A stretch of 64,000 bases of DNA from Lycocorax pyrrhopterus obiensis (lineage: Eukaryota; Chordata; Aves; Passeriformes; Paradisaeidae). The DNA lies in contig JACSVZ010000006.1 in assembly GCA_014706295.1 (NCBI GenBank), positions 27,276,629 through 27,340,628 on the forward strand, written 5' to 3'. The notes beneath the pieces were generated by a model that ran no database searches, had not been told where the DNA came from, and worked only from the letters and a program-made list of their open reading frames with translations. Both the position numbers and the translations under genes were made by a program. Of the stretch, positions 36,601 to 48,929 are shown piece after piece; the stretch's first letter is position 1; each line of letters starts with the position of its first letter.

Positions 36601-38938
36601 CTCTGTACAATCAAGTGAGAGATCTGCTTGTCAAATGTTTGCAGAGCTTTATTCTCCATGAAAGCAGAAAAGTTCTGCACCACCCATTCCAAAGACGTCC
36701 ATTTTTCTACTCCAGGAGGATATGAGGACTTCAAAAAAACAGGTTTACATCCTCTTATGCTCACGGGGCAGCAGCTGGGGCAGCAGCTACCTGTTCAACA
36801 TTGCTGCTAAAATGAAAACAGCAGAAATCTGACCATCTTCCACATGCCTGCATGGAAAGGAGGAGTTTTCTCTATGTATTTTTGAATGTCTTAACTGTAT
36901 CTGTTGAGAAAATTAAGGCTGAACATTTCAATATTTCAGTAACTTTTTACAGTAGAAAAAAACCCAAAAGAAACCGCCACTGAAACATTCTCTTCTATAT
37001 TCAGGTCACTATTATATGATTTATTTACACTTTTCCTTCATCTTATTAGACATACACAGTTATGAGTTTCCCTGTGCCACTGGTAGTATCACAAGCCTTA
37101 CCAGTGGTTTGTCAGCAGAGCTTGGAAGTATCAGTCTGGAGTTACTAAACTTACATATTCAGAACCAGGTACTTTGAGTACATCCTGCTTCCCATTCCTC
37201 TTGCTGAGCTCTGCCTTCTCACTTACTGAACTAGAGCTTCTCCAGGCAATTTGAACCAGTAAGTATTTTCAGTTGATGCTAACTGATACCTGACAGGAGT
37301 CTGCAGCATTAATCATGCCCAAAACTATATAATTTCAAAGTTGTCTCACTGTACCCTAACTTCATTCCTTTACTGGAGTACAGTCAGACTTTTAAGTGGA
37401 AAGAGGGGTTTTGTTTTAAAGATGTTGCTTTTGCTTAAGTATTCTCTTTTCCTGTATGGCAATAATCTTGGAAATCTTTTCTGAGAGAGGGTATCCTATA
37501 GCAATTAAGGTGTCTCACAGAGCTGTATAAAACACTTGAGGAAAACTGAGCAAAAATTCTGAAGGACTGAAATATTCATCTCTTGTCATCTGCTACACAG
37601 GATATATGCTATTTTAATTTGTTTCAATGCCTGTAATCTCTCTATGTACAGCAGTTTAAAGCTTTGTTCTGTTTTAAAACAGAGAGGTAAAGCTTTTTGT
37701 CACACTTCATTTACTGGCCAGCTGGAACTGCACTGCCTGTTCCTGCTCATTTATGAGAGTTCAGAGGAGAGGGTTGTGGGCAGCACCCCAGTTCAGCTTC
37801 TCTATGAAAAAAATTGACAGGAAACAAGGGGAAAACTGACTATAAAGGTCTTCCTTAAAAGGCAAGAGAGGTCTTATGAATGAGGATTGCTCTCCTTAAC
37901 TTCATCTCACAAATAACATTCTCATGGCCAAAATCACTCATTCAGAAAGGATCTCAGAGACCAACCAGAGTATGCTGCATGGCCTCACAGTGTCTGTTGT
38001 TGCAGACTCAAAACTCATGCCAAAATATTAGAATGCAATTGTAGGTCACAGCACAACAATTGTGGAAAAGGAAAGTGCGTAACAGCAGAAAATAAATCAT
38101 AGCTAATTGAAACGTCATTTTACAAACTGTTGTGGCTCTCATGTTAAAACACACACAAGAAAAGTATATTTGCTCTTTTTTTAATGGAAAGGGGCGCTTG
38201 TTTTCATTTTAAAAGGGTACACATAATAATCTCTTCGCTTTACACTGTGCAGTGTTATTTTTTCATCTGTTTGTTTCATCTTCCTTCCACCACTCTCTTT
38301 CAGTCACTTCACAGAGTGCTAGTTCAATACCAACAAAAGGTAAGTTGAGTGGATATTAAATATTTCTGGCAGATTACCACTAGCATTGCCAAAATCCTGT
38401 TCAAAATAGTCTCTCTCAGTGCCTCCAGCCCCACCCTGCCCCCCCACCTTCAGGTTTCTAACCCAAAATATTAGCAGTAAGTGGCTGCTTTTTTGGCTCG
38501 TTTGTCAGTCAGAATAATATCTTAGCAGACATTCTTATCTGGATAGCAATTTCTATGACCAACTTTCTGGTTTAGTTTTTTACCCTTCTCTCTCAGATCA
38601 TGGGAAGACCCATTCTAGTATAATGTATGTAACAACCTGTTTTAAATAAGAAAAGATTCTCTTTAGGTCTTTTCCAGCCTACATTGCAGTCAGCATGGCT
38701 GCAGTTAACGAAAGAGGTCTCACACTCTGGTCTTGGTCCTGGGGCTGCTCAAACAGGATTGCTGGCCTGTGTTACTTCAATAGAGAAGATACCTTCCCAT
38801 AGCAGAGGTTCAGCAGTAACCCTGTCATCCTTTCTCTCTTCCAGCTGGTGAAACTTCAGCTGTGTCTTGGTAGAACCAGGCCCAGAGGCTCTGCTCTCCG
38901 CTGCTCTCTGCATGTTGAGATTGAGAACTATCTCCATC
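30661..38938. other. Non-coding stretch, nothing recognised
   Basis: Many short frames, none with a domain I recognise. The 86-codon plus frame at 32557-32817 reads fairly protein-like (charged, with an AATAAA just before its stop) but has no family and no splice support. Two long overlapping minus-strand frames (33.75-34.19 and 33.97-34.46 kb) lie over a GC-rich stretch, which lengthens frames by chance. A short ATT-rich tract lies at 34.45-34.48 kb. Confidence 0.55.
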
Positions 38939-39359
38939 TTAGCAAATTGCATTCGTGAAAAAGTAGGTACATGGGCAACCACTGCTGATACATTGCTGAC
39001 TGTGAAATCCATGGCACCTCAAATTGTTCTAGATTAGGTATCAGAGAGAAAAAATATACAAAACTGAAACCTCCCACTGAAAAAACTTTTGTAAAAGAGT
39101 GGGAAGTTGTTTTACATTAACCTTGTAGAGAGAGGAAGAACAGGATTTGCCACGGTGCTCTCTCATCTGCTCTGCAGGTTTGGTGAGCTGGAGCACAGGT
39201 GCTCAGGCAGTGGTGTCTGACAGAGTCCTTTGTATCTACGAGAGCTGCCTGGGCTGCAGTGAGTGTGGGGCATGGACATACCTCCAAACTCCCATTGCTG
39301 TCTGCAGAAGTACACCCATGCAGAATAAGAAACACAGTGGCGACCAGAATTTTCTTCAT
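38939..39359 (-). other. Hypothetical two-exon small secreted peptide (signal-peptide exon plus Cys-rich exon)
   Basis: Exon A (39359-39282) starts with ATG directly after a good acceptor (TTTTCTCTGTCAG). It encodes 26 residues beginning MKKILVATVFLILHG and ending SADSNGSLE, a convincing signal peptide with a cleavage-like site. It ends in phase 0 at a consensus donor GTATGT. A pyrimidine-rich acceptor (AG at 39030-39029) then opens exon B. In phase 0 this encodes 29 residues with five cysteines (LRCHGF...QQCISSGCPCTYF...AIC) and a stop at 38941-38939. An ATG flush against an acceptor and a phase-0 exit recall SCPP-type genes, and ADS after the leader recalls statherin, but no SCPP gene is known beside LNX1. 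Five cysteines is an odd number. No family match is known to me and chance is a real alternative. Confidence 0.18.
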
Positions 39360-42300
39360 CTGACAGAGAAAATACAGTTGACGAAACTTCTGTGTTGTTG
39401 CTATTCTTCAGAGAAGAAAATCTATAATGTAACAGTCTTTTCCTCTACGAGGTGTCTGATGTGCTTCAAACCCAGTGTTTTGATTTACCTGTTCACTGCT
39501 GTCATGAAAAATGGGGAAAGTCCTCTTCAGAACACCTTGATGTGCTGAAGACAACCTTTTAAAACCAAGTTACTACACATCCAGAAGGAAAAGGAAAGTA
39601 CTCATGGAACGCGTTCCACAGGTTCATAAAAATATAGCCTTTAACAGAGATAAAATAAGAGTTAAAGTGTGACAGTTACAACAGGAAAGAAAATGCAAAC
39701 ACCTGCTCAGATCTGGAAAATGAGAAAAGAGAGCTTAAGAGTAGAAAGAAAACGCTAAGTATTTCTTTCAACTTTCTGCAGAAAAATCTTAAAATATCTA
39801 CTACTTGAAAAGACTAGGAAGTATCCTCAAAGCAGCTGCAAATTATGCATCCACCATACTTCTGCAAGCTGGTGTAGAGCAGTCTCCTTTCCAAGCCCCT
39901 GGGGGACAGATCTTCAGAGGAGAGTCCAAATGAGTCACAGCTGTATCTTACTAATTGCATTTCAACTATTGAAAGGGAAGGCTTGACTTTGACCTGTGCA
40001 TGAAAAACACCAGCTTCCCAGAATGTTTTCTTCATTGGATGTTGTTTGGGTTTTTTTAAAACCCATATTCTAAGTCTCTAATGAAAAATGGAGATTTGAT
40101 ACCCTGCTGGTAGCAAAATCATTTCAATTTGCCTGGATCTGTTAGGATCCACAAGGAGATGGTACTATTAGGGAAAGAGGGGACAAGACTTCTGTAAAGA
40201 CACAAAAAAGGCAGCAGAGTTCTGGTGGAGGCAGAGATGCTTCATGAGTTAAATCAGTTGGAAGTTGCAGGCTCCACAGCCCAACCCCACCACTCGAAAT
40301 GGACCTGCATTTCAACTCAATACACAAACTGCCAGCTGCACCACACACAGAGGCATGCTGTGAGGCTAGCGGTGGGACACAGCCTGTGCGTCTCTGCTCC
40401 CAACACACTCCAAAGTCAGCCAAGCAGCAGTAGGGACCAGATGTGCAAAACCTGCAGGTGGGCTGTGTTTTGCACAGACCAAATGAAGGCCAGCAAGGCA
40501 GTACAGTGGGGGTTTACATGAGAAAATCATCACAGCTTGTTTCAGTTTGGTCACTCTGTCCGTGCTTCTCAGAGTGAGCATCACCTCTCCAATGAGGGTA
40601 ATGCAGCTCTTATCTCTTTCCCTGGCTGGGGGCCACTATGCTGTAATTTCCCTATCCCAAGGTGGCACTGCTTGGCTTTTCTTCAAACATAATCTCTGAA
40701 CAACCACCACACCTAGGAGAGACTTAATCCACACTTGGAAAAAAAGCTTCCAGGTTCTTTGGTGTCTTTGGCACCTTTACAAAGTAACTAATAAAAGCAT
40801 TGGCAAAACAGAAGGCAAACGGCAGCTGGCAAGTTTTGGAGGGAACATTGGCTATGGTTTTCAAAAGCAGAATGACTTTTCCTTCTTACTGCATTTCCTC
40901 TGAGATCCTGCCCTTTAACCTGTCACTAAATCTCAGTGTGATTACATCATTAATTTCCTCTCCCTACCATGGCAAAACTTAGCCTAAGCTGGCTTGGATA
41001 GCATAACCTGAATTCATTCTGCATTGCCCAAGTTACTTCAAATGCTATTTGGGATAAGAAAAAGCCATGTGCAATGGTGGAAACCATGATAAGGTGTCAC
41101 AGATTTTCCTGTAAGCGGGAGTTTATTCAGAGAGCCAGGAAGTGGAGCTCGTGCTGGGGGCGGACACAACAACAAAACTGAGAAAACATGTTAAGGACAC
41201 AATAATTGTCCTCTAAAAAATGCCAGAAATCTAGAGTTGAGGTCAATTTGCAAAGCCATACACATTTTGAATCACAAAATCAACTTGCTTCACATGAAGA
41301 GCAGTAGATATCATGAAAACCCTTTTTACCAAATTGACTCAAAGCAGGTGGTGCAACATCTGAGATTTGAGTGTAGGTGCTGGTGTCACTCACATTCCTC
41401 TCCCACAACCACACAGTGGGCAACTGGAATTTATCATTTACAACCAGCAGACTGCAGACATGTTCTCCCAATATGTTAACTGTTGTCTTGATTTGTTTTG
41501 TTTATTCCTAACATCACAACTCCTTTCCTAGGCTTTGTTGTGGACAAGGTTATGTACATGGCGAAACTTCCCATATGGAACGGTTTAATGGCTCCGGGAT
41601 ATCAATGCAATTGCTGTGGTTTGCAGCAGATGGGGCTTGGTTAGCCAAGGAGCCAGTTACCATGGGAGTTTTTACAATTTTTTTACACAGCTCTCCTATC
41701 ACCACTTGGAGGTAAAGCAGACAAGAGACATCTTCAGGGATGGAGAGAGGGGCTAGAAGAGACCTGTTGGCCAAAAGACAGAAGGAACCAAGGAAAGCAG
41801 GCCAATGAATAAGGTTCATGGCTGTGTCTGCAGTTCAATTAGTTACCAGTCCTGTAAGTGCCACTTAGCCACTGATCTTGCTATCAGCCACAAAGTGGCC
41901 ATTAATTCTCCACTGGGTTGTGACTGATCCAGCCTGTCAAGCCAAAAGCCAGTGCAGAGACAACAACCTCATCTCCTCCAGCTGTTTCACCCCTACTTTC
42001 ACTTTCTCCATCCACCTCCAGCCCCAGAGAACAGGACATGTTGTGCAACAACATGCATATTAATGTCACTGTGTGGGCAGAGAAATGTATCTACAACCTG
42101 TCGTGGTTTGACACAGGTTCAACCCACTACACAACCTCTACACAAAAACCCAGGCTGAAACACCACAGCCCAAGTAACACATCACAGTCCCGAAAAGCAG
42201 ATGTTTTTCATGTGAATCCAGGTTCAGGCTGGGGCTATATTCCACAGAATAAAGGTGATGTATGTGTCCTCAGCTCACGATTTCCCTCTGGATTTCTCCA

Positions 42301-45020
42301 TTTGCAAAGCAATGCAGCATGACCCCACTGCTTGCACATGCTGGTTACCACTTGTAGTTTGTTTCCTCCTTCAAAACCACCCTGAGAGAGGCAGAAGGAG
42401 GGCAGTGGTGAAAATGAGTCCGATGAGGACTGAATGCACCCTTGCACATCTGCTAATTTCTGGAACAGGCTGCTGAGAAGTGCCAAGCACCTACAGGCTC
42501 ATCAAGGGCATGTGGAGTAGGCGAGGGGCAATATGCTCCAAATGCCTCAGGAGGCAGGTGGAGATGGGAAAACTTTAGCCCTCCCCAGCTTGGTTCAGAG
42601 GAAAATCTACCTTTGGCCCTTCTGCAGACTCAGCTAATCTCAAATATAATGGAGGCACAGATCTCCTTCTCTCAGGGTCAAGGAGCAAAGGAGAGGGCAG
42701 GGTCTGAGCAAGTAATGAAACAAAAATCAACTGAAACAAAGAAGGGCATTTAGATGAGAAGAAGGAGTTGTGTAAAAGCAATGACATTTCAAATGGAACA
42801 AAAAGCATATTAGCTGAAGGCCAAGTGTTGGATCCAGGGAGAAGATTTGAATCATCCCCTTGGAACTGTTCCACCCTTAATAAAACATTAACTATTCATT
42901 GAGAGAGAACACACGTATGTGCATGAATCAGTAGTCTGGCGGGTCTTCTTTTGAGAGGTTAGACTTCCTGAGCACCAGTCCCTCTTCTAGTAAATGTTAA
43001 TTGTTTATCCAAAGTGGAACAACTTCAAAAGGGGAAGCTGAGGTCCTCCTGCCTGCCTCTGCCTTGGGCAAGGTAGTGACAGGAGAAGTGGGCCAATTCC
43101 TTAATTGCTCCACTGTTCAGTAAAGGTGACACTCAAAAACCTCTTTGTTTGTTTCCCAACAAACAAATATTTTGGGGTTTGGTTGGAAAAAGCCTGGAAA
43201 CCAGAATCCCTCTCAATACTGTCTGAGTTGGGTTTACCCTTGCATTTTTTCAGCTGCAGAGCAGCCCCAGTGTTGACCCAGGGGAAAGAGCCCTTTCCAG
43301 CCCCAGCTCTCACTATCATCCCTAGCCTTGTAACTGCAACCACAGACCTGCCAGAAGATTTGTGCTCTCATCCAAAAATAAGCTGATTAGATACCACACA
43401 GAGGCAACACAATTTCTACAAGCACTGCTGAAAGCAGCCCCTCTGACAGTAGTCAGGAATGGCTCCTCTGTAACAGCCAGCCACCTGCCTTGGGCTTTGC
43501 CACAGGCACAAAGTCAATAGCAGTAGTAAGACTGTTTTAATTAAACAGTATTTAGAAACATAAATCAGCTAGTCTCACCGATATTTGCTGGTCACAGTCA
43601 GCTCATAGCCAGTATGTTTTCAAAACTTATTTATGCTTGACATTGACTATTTCCCAGAGGATCAATTCCTGCTAGCAGGCAGAATGCTTGAAAGCAGTGT
43701 TTTCCAGCCATTTTGAAATCAAAGAGTAATCTACCACTGTGGGGGAAGAGAAGCCACTATCCTTGTATCTATTTTTGTTATAAGTTGCACTCTTTCTCTC
43801 AGCCATTGCCAATGAGAAAAGTTATGTTCCCATTGCTATGACCAGAAGGTAGGGTGTTTTGTAGCCATCATGTCTCCTTTTGTCTTCCTATGTGTTATGA
43901 ATCAGCCATGGACTGCAAATCACACGCTGCACAGGACTGCTGTATGGCAAATATTGCCAGCCTGTCATTGTTTCCTTTTTCTTCTGTCTGGGTAAAGCAG
44001 ACTTTTTGCTCAGTCTGCAATGGGACTGCACCGCTCATCCTGATTTACTCCTCAAGATGCCATGTACATGTGTGGAAAGAGGGATCTGCCCTAAGTCATA
44101 CACATACTGAAGTGGCAGAAGCCCCAGTGCTGAGGCATTTTCAAGCCGGGAGAATGCAGCAGAGCAGAGGGACGAGGAGGAAGCAAAAGGACCTAGACCT
44201 GAGAGGCACAGACCACTGCCAGAGCTCCCACAAGATACTTGGCTTCCAGTGCATAGGACGGTCTTGGAGCCCTGTGTTTTTCTACAGAGATCCCTTGTTG
44301 CCTCCTGGTACTGGGATGAGAAGGAAACTAGTTCTCTTAGCACATCAAGAAAATTCCTCTACACTAGGACATTGCTAGTTGCTTTGTAACTCAAACTTAT
44401 ATATAGAACTCAAAGGGGAAAATTGCACTGAAACAGTTGGGATAAGAGTATGAGGATCACAGGTTCTAAGGAACAGGCATGGGCAATTTGACCATGCAAA
44501 TTGTTTGCAGATCAAGATGAAAAGCACCAGATGGATTGTTTTCCTGACACAGTGGAGCTCTTCCCTTCTCACTGTGCAGTGCCAGTGTCGTCTGGGTGCT
44601 TTGCATTCCTTTCCAATTCAGAAAACCCAACTTTGTGAGCCATCCAAGTGGATGGTTGAGCTAGATCAAATACAGGGCATAGTTTGCTAAGTTAATTAAG
44701 AAGTTAGTAGAAAAAAGATTACACCAAGCCCTAGGAATTGCCTGGCACATCTCTGCTAGACAGAAAGCAGCAGGAACTTCCACATGAATAATCCTCTTGT
44801 TAGAAGGCCTGCCATTAGTCCTGAGTAAATTAAATCTAGGCAGCAGAAGCACAGATGATACACCAGACTGAAGTATCTTGAGACTTCATATCTTCCTAGA
44901 AAAAAATTTCATTCCTTTAGTTACTTCTTCTTAGGGGAATGATAGATGGGCTTAAAATGCAGGGGGAGTTAATGAAGTCTTGCTAAACATGAACAGGTAC
45001 AAAACAACTCCAGCGTGGAG
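39360..45020. other. Non-coding stretch, nothing recognised
   Basis: The longest frame, 174 codons on the plus strand at 43854-44378, has no domain, an unremarkable composition and a 102-codon frame opposite it on the minus strand. I do not call it a gene. A short TGTCGTGGTTTGACACAGG word at 42102 recalls the start of some passerine LTRs but is isolated. No other repeat is identified. Confidence 0.55.
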
Positions 45021-45238
45021 CAGAATCCCAGAACCACAGAATACTTGAGGTTGAAAGGGGCCTCTGGAACCCTCCTGCTCAAGCAGAGCCACCTGGAGCT
45101 AGCAATCCACAACCATGTACAGATGACTTTTGAGTATCTCCAAGGATGGAGACTCCACATCTCTGGGAAACCTGTGCCAATGCTTGGTCAAGAAAAACCT
45201 AAAAAACCTTGTTTCTTGATGTTCAAGGAACATTCTGA
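45021..45238 (-). mobile_element. CR1 LINE 3'-end fragment
   Basis: Reading left to right, the order CAGAATCCCAGAACCACAGAA, GGTTGAAAGGGGCCTCTGGA, TTGAGTATCTCCAAGGATGG, AGACTCCACATCTCTGGG, CCTGTGCCAATGCTTGGTCA is the reverse complement of a CR1 3' untranslated end. It is a 5'-truncated copy of about 220 bp, typical of avian CR1. It appears younger than the 25-28 kb element. Whether it was once continuous with the CR1 pieces 1.2 kb to the right, in the same orientation, cannot be decided from the sequence. Confidence 0.87.
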
Positions 45239-46434
45239 TGAGGTTTATTTGGTACCTAAAAATGGTAGCAGTAAGAACAACCTACCATTGTGAATTTCCT
45301 TGAATATACCTAGATTTCTGAGCTAATCTTGAACACTTGCAAGAGCTGCCTAGAAAGCACCAGTCTGGCCACAACACCAAGTACAGGCTGGGCCTGCATG
45401 GTATAGCAGATACTTGAATATATCTACTATAAACACGTACAACCTGTCACCAAATCATATGAATGAGAACAGAAATTATACCCATGCTCGAAATATGCAT
45501 CATTATACCCCTGTTCCATTATCATGTATATAGAAAAACACATTTTACATAGAATCATGTGTGTATGGGATATACACACACTGACACTCATTTTCCCCCA
45601 CCTTTCTCAACCACACTGGAAACCAAGGCAGTTAGTTTCACCAAAGCAAGAAACCTCTCTTAGAGAAAATGGAGTTAGCAGTCTGGCTTTCAGGCACTTG
45701 TATAAAATTACACACAAGTTACACTAAAAATATCTAATTGTTAAGAAAAAGAGTTATATTTGTAATTAAGCAAGAGATCACACTGGTGTAAAAAAAGAAA
45801 GAGTTCAAGTCAAATCTAAAGCATCACAGCAAAGTGAATATAATGTATTCAGGGCACCCCAGGAAACCTGTTATAACAGTGCAGGAAAATAAAAAAATTC
45901 CAGGTTCCTTGCAAGCCAACTGCTAAAATCATTAAAGCTTCCTGGAATAACAGTATATTCCCTCATGCCTTAGCTAGACCTGTCAACAACAGGAGCCCTG
46001 AGGAATCTGCCATGTTTGCTGGTTACTGCTCTCCTCCTTGTGGTCTTTCTATCATGTCATGATGTTCATCTCAAGGGCAGAGCACAGCTGTCTAACTTCC
46101 TCTGGACCCTACCAGGACCATTCCTGAAATGACCCCGCAGCTGCAGAGGGGCAAATCAGCCGCTGTGCTGTGTGAGATGTCTACCTTGGACATGTGGGGG
46201 GCTCTTCATGGGACATGGTCATCCGACCCTGCCTCCTCCTTCTCCTCTTGGGACACATCCATTTCTTCTCTTCCTTAATGTAACCTCTTCCCTCTTCTGA
46301 AGCATGCCTTGCATTTATTTATTGTCACTGCACATATAGCCTGCATCCCCTTTATCTCCTGCTCATCCGTAGCCATCCAATCACCTCACCCAGAGAGGAG
46401 CAGCTCTGCTCAGAGGGAATGGAGCAGCACAAGC
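45239..46434. other. Spacer between two same-strand CR1 fragments
   Basis: No CR1 similarity that I can see, no gene, and no repeat that I can name. If the two flanking CR1 pieces are one element, this would be a later insertion or a replaced segment. If they are separate insertions it is ordinary intergenic DNA. Confidence 0.5.
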
Positions 46435-47462
46435 AAACCACTGGGCACAGCTGGCTCATGTTCAACTGCTGTCAGCCAGCACCTCCACGTCCTTTTCAGC
46501 TGGGCAGCTTTCCAGCCACTCTGCCCAGGTCCTTCTCAACTGGGCAGTTTTCCAGCCACTCTGCCCCCAGCCTGTAGCACTTCCTGGGGTTGTTTGGACC
46601 CAAGGGCAGCACCCAGTACTTCACCTTATTGAACCTCCTACAATCGTCCTCCTTGATCCAGCCTGCCCAGCTCCCTCTGCAGAGACTTCTTGCCCTCCAG
46701 CAGATCAGCACTCCTGCTCAACTTCGTGTCATCTGTGAACTGACTGAGGGGGCACTTGATCCCCTCTTCTCTCAACCAGTCTCCTAAACACGTCCTCTAG
46801 AAGTCCAAGGCGACAGATCTGCTGAGTCCCTCCTTACTTCTCCATGAATCAAAACTCTATCATTTTGTGACCACTGTGCCCAAGAGGCCTCCAAACATCA
46901 CCACTCCTTATCTGTTCACAAACACCAGGTCCAGTGGTGGATCTGGCTCCTTCACCAGCGGTGTCAGGTAGTTGTCTGCCACACACTCCAAGAACCTCCT
47001 AGGCTGTGTCCTCTGCTGTGTAGTATTTCCAGCAGACATCTGGTAAGCAGAAGTCTCCCCTAAGGGCCAGCAACTGTGAGACTTCCCCAAGCCTCTGTGT
47101 CCTGGTTGGGCTGTTGGTAACAGACTCCCACCAGGACACCTGCTTTGTTGGCCTTCCCCCAAATTCTTACCCATAAACACTCAACTCTATCATCATCATC
47201 ATTAAGCTCTAGGCAATCAAAACTCTCCCTAACATACAGGGCTACCCCACCACCTCTCCTTCTTTGCCTGTTCCTTCTGAAGTGTTTATAGCCATCCATT
47301 GCAGCATTCCACTTGGGGGAGTCTTCCCCTCATGTCTCTGTGATGGTAACCGGTTTTCCTGCTCCTCCTGTTTGTTTTCATTGCTGTGTGCACTGGAGTA
47401 GATCCACCTCAGTTGGGCTTTTGATCCCACAACCTTTTTGGAGGGAAGGAGCCCTAATTCCT
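46435..47462 (-). mobile_element. CR1 LINE fragment: endonuclease and reverse-transcriptase pieces joined by an internal deletion
   Basis: On the minus strand the right half (47462 to about 46835) encodes the CR1 ORF2 endonuclease N-terminus. It includes GYKHFRRNRQRRRGGGVALY, a DDRVECLWVR segment and a CYQQPNQD segment, then RRFLECVADNYLT after a frameshift. The left half (about 46800-46435) encodes part of the reverse transcriptase. It includes FTDDTKL (46739-46719), where the catalytic box is normally FADDTKL, then [13 protein letters not shown]...YRLGAEWLE. The several hundred bases of ORF2 that should separate them are missing. Frameshifts and stops make it inactive. The part 3' of 46435 is absent. 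The identification is firm; the exact ends are estimates. Confidence 0.9.
46491..46570 (-). repeat. 40-bp tandem duplication inside the CR1 fragment
   Basis: Two adjacent 40-bp copies (46491-46530 and 46531-46570) share TGGGCAG(C/T)TTTCCAGCCA plus CTCTGCCC, with a few differences. The unit is not a multiple of three, so the duplication itself shifts the RT frame of the host CR1. It probably arose after insertion. Confidence 0.9.
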
Positions 47463-48929
47463 ACATGACCTACATTATAGCTGTTAGTAAACAATCAAGC
47501 ACAGGGATAGTACATTGCTTTTGGGGTGATGATAATCCCTGTATTTATTTCATTTTCTCTAATCAGATCTCTAAGGGGGGAAAAATCATAACAACCCTTT
47601 CATAGTCCTCACGATTGACTGATACTAAGCAGATGAGGACACAGTGGTGATGCATTACTCTCCTGAAGTACAAACCATGGGTGAGGCTATGAAAGAATGG
47701 TGATTCCAACCTTGCAAACACTATTTGGGATAGCTTGGATACCTGGCTAAATTTAAGCTTAAAAGACAACTCTTACTTCTACAATGAGCTAAGCCATACG
47801 AAGACAAGGGAATTTTTATTCTTGAGCATATCTGAAACAACAACTGGTGAGCCAGGCTAAGACATTCAGAGGCAAAATGTTCTCATCGGCATAATGTTTT
47901 GCTTTTGAAAACAGATTTTCTTCCACATCATCTGGTTCTAGAGAAGAAAAAAGGGTATCCTGCATCCAACTTTGCCTGTCCATAGTGGAACAATGAAAAA
48001 GTCTTAGAAATGAGTATTCTTGTCCAATAGTTTGAAGTCTAGCAGCAATGTTTGAGCAAATTTGCCATGTAATCCATTTCAGAGGGTTTGGCTTTGCTTA
48101 AATAATTTTGGCTTGTAGGTACGAAGAATAAGAACCAAATTTTGGGTTACAGTTTTGTAACTTTACAAATCAAGCAGTGACATAAATGCAGAGCGAAAAA
48201 AGACTAGAAATAATGTGCCATTTGAGAATTTACAGATCTTTAGTTTTTCTGTTAGGATAGCATCATATTTTCATGAAACCTCTTCACGGTCTAGGCACTT
48301 ATATTACACATATAATTAAACCTGTAGTATGTCTGTATTGACCATAAACAACCACAAAGTGCAAGCAAAGTGCAAACACATGGTAAGACAAATAGAAAAG
48401 GAAAGAAAGTCTCTTTCTACAAATAAGAAACTTGTTACAAGGAAAGTACTTTACCTGTCCACAAACAAAGCCTTTTAGAAAGATATGTGCTACATACAGA
48501 ACCGTATCAAATCAGAAAGTACAGGCACACACCTCCCTTCGAGGGCAGATATAAAATACTTTACTTGTTACTTCCAGGCAGGTTTTAGACATTGGCAGGC
48601 AAAGCACCACTGGTTTGTTTGAACACCAAAAAGAAGAGCACATTGCAGTCACCTGAGTGGCTCAGTTCAGCTCTGCTCACCCAGGTAGCCCAGGAGAGAG
48701 CAGCTCCTTCCTTCTCACATTCAGAAATCTCTACTCAAAATTTCTGCAACATACAAAGAACTAAGATCCAACTGACAAAAACAGGAGCAAAAAGAAACTG
48801 TTTCTATGAAGCTGTAGCAGGACCTACAGTCACAGCTGGAAAAGACTTTTACTAATGGGAAACAGAGGGAACTGATTTAACAAGTAAATTAAGTATTTTC
48901 TACACCTTGTATATGCAAGTCTCTTACCC

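Noticed and set aside
38749..39012. 87-codon minus frame beginning MDFTVSN
   Set aside because: It overlaps the candidate mini-exon in another frame, is preceded immediately by an in-frame TGA, and has no recognisable domain.
42102..42125. TGTCGTGGTTTGACACAGG resembling the start of some passerine LTRs
   Set aside because: Only about 20 bases are similar; the following sequence does not continue as an LTR that I know, and no second end is seen.
42430..42480. TTCTGGAACAGGCTGCTGAG, a CR1-like word
   Set aside because: Similarity stops after about 20 bases on both sides; not enough for a repeat call.
43854..44378. 174-codon plus-strand open frame, the longest in the window
   Set aside because: No domain, signal or splice support; a long frame opens opposite it on the minus strand; composition is like the flanking non-coding DNA.
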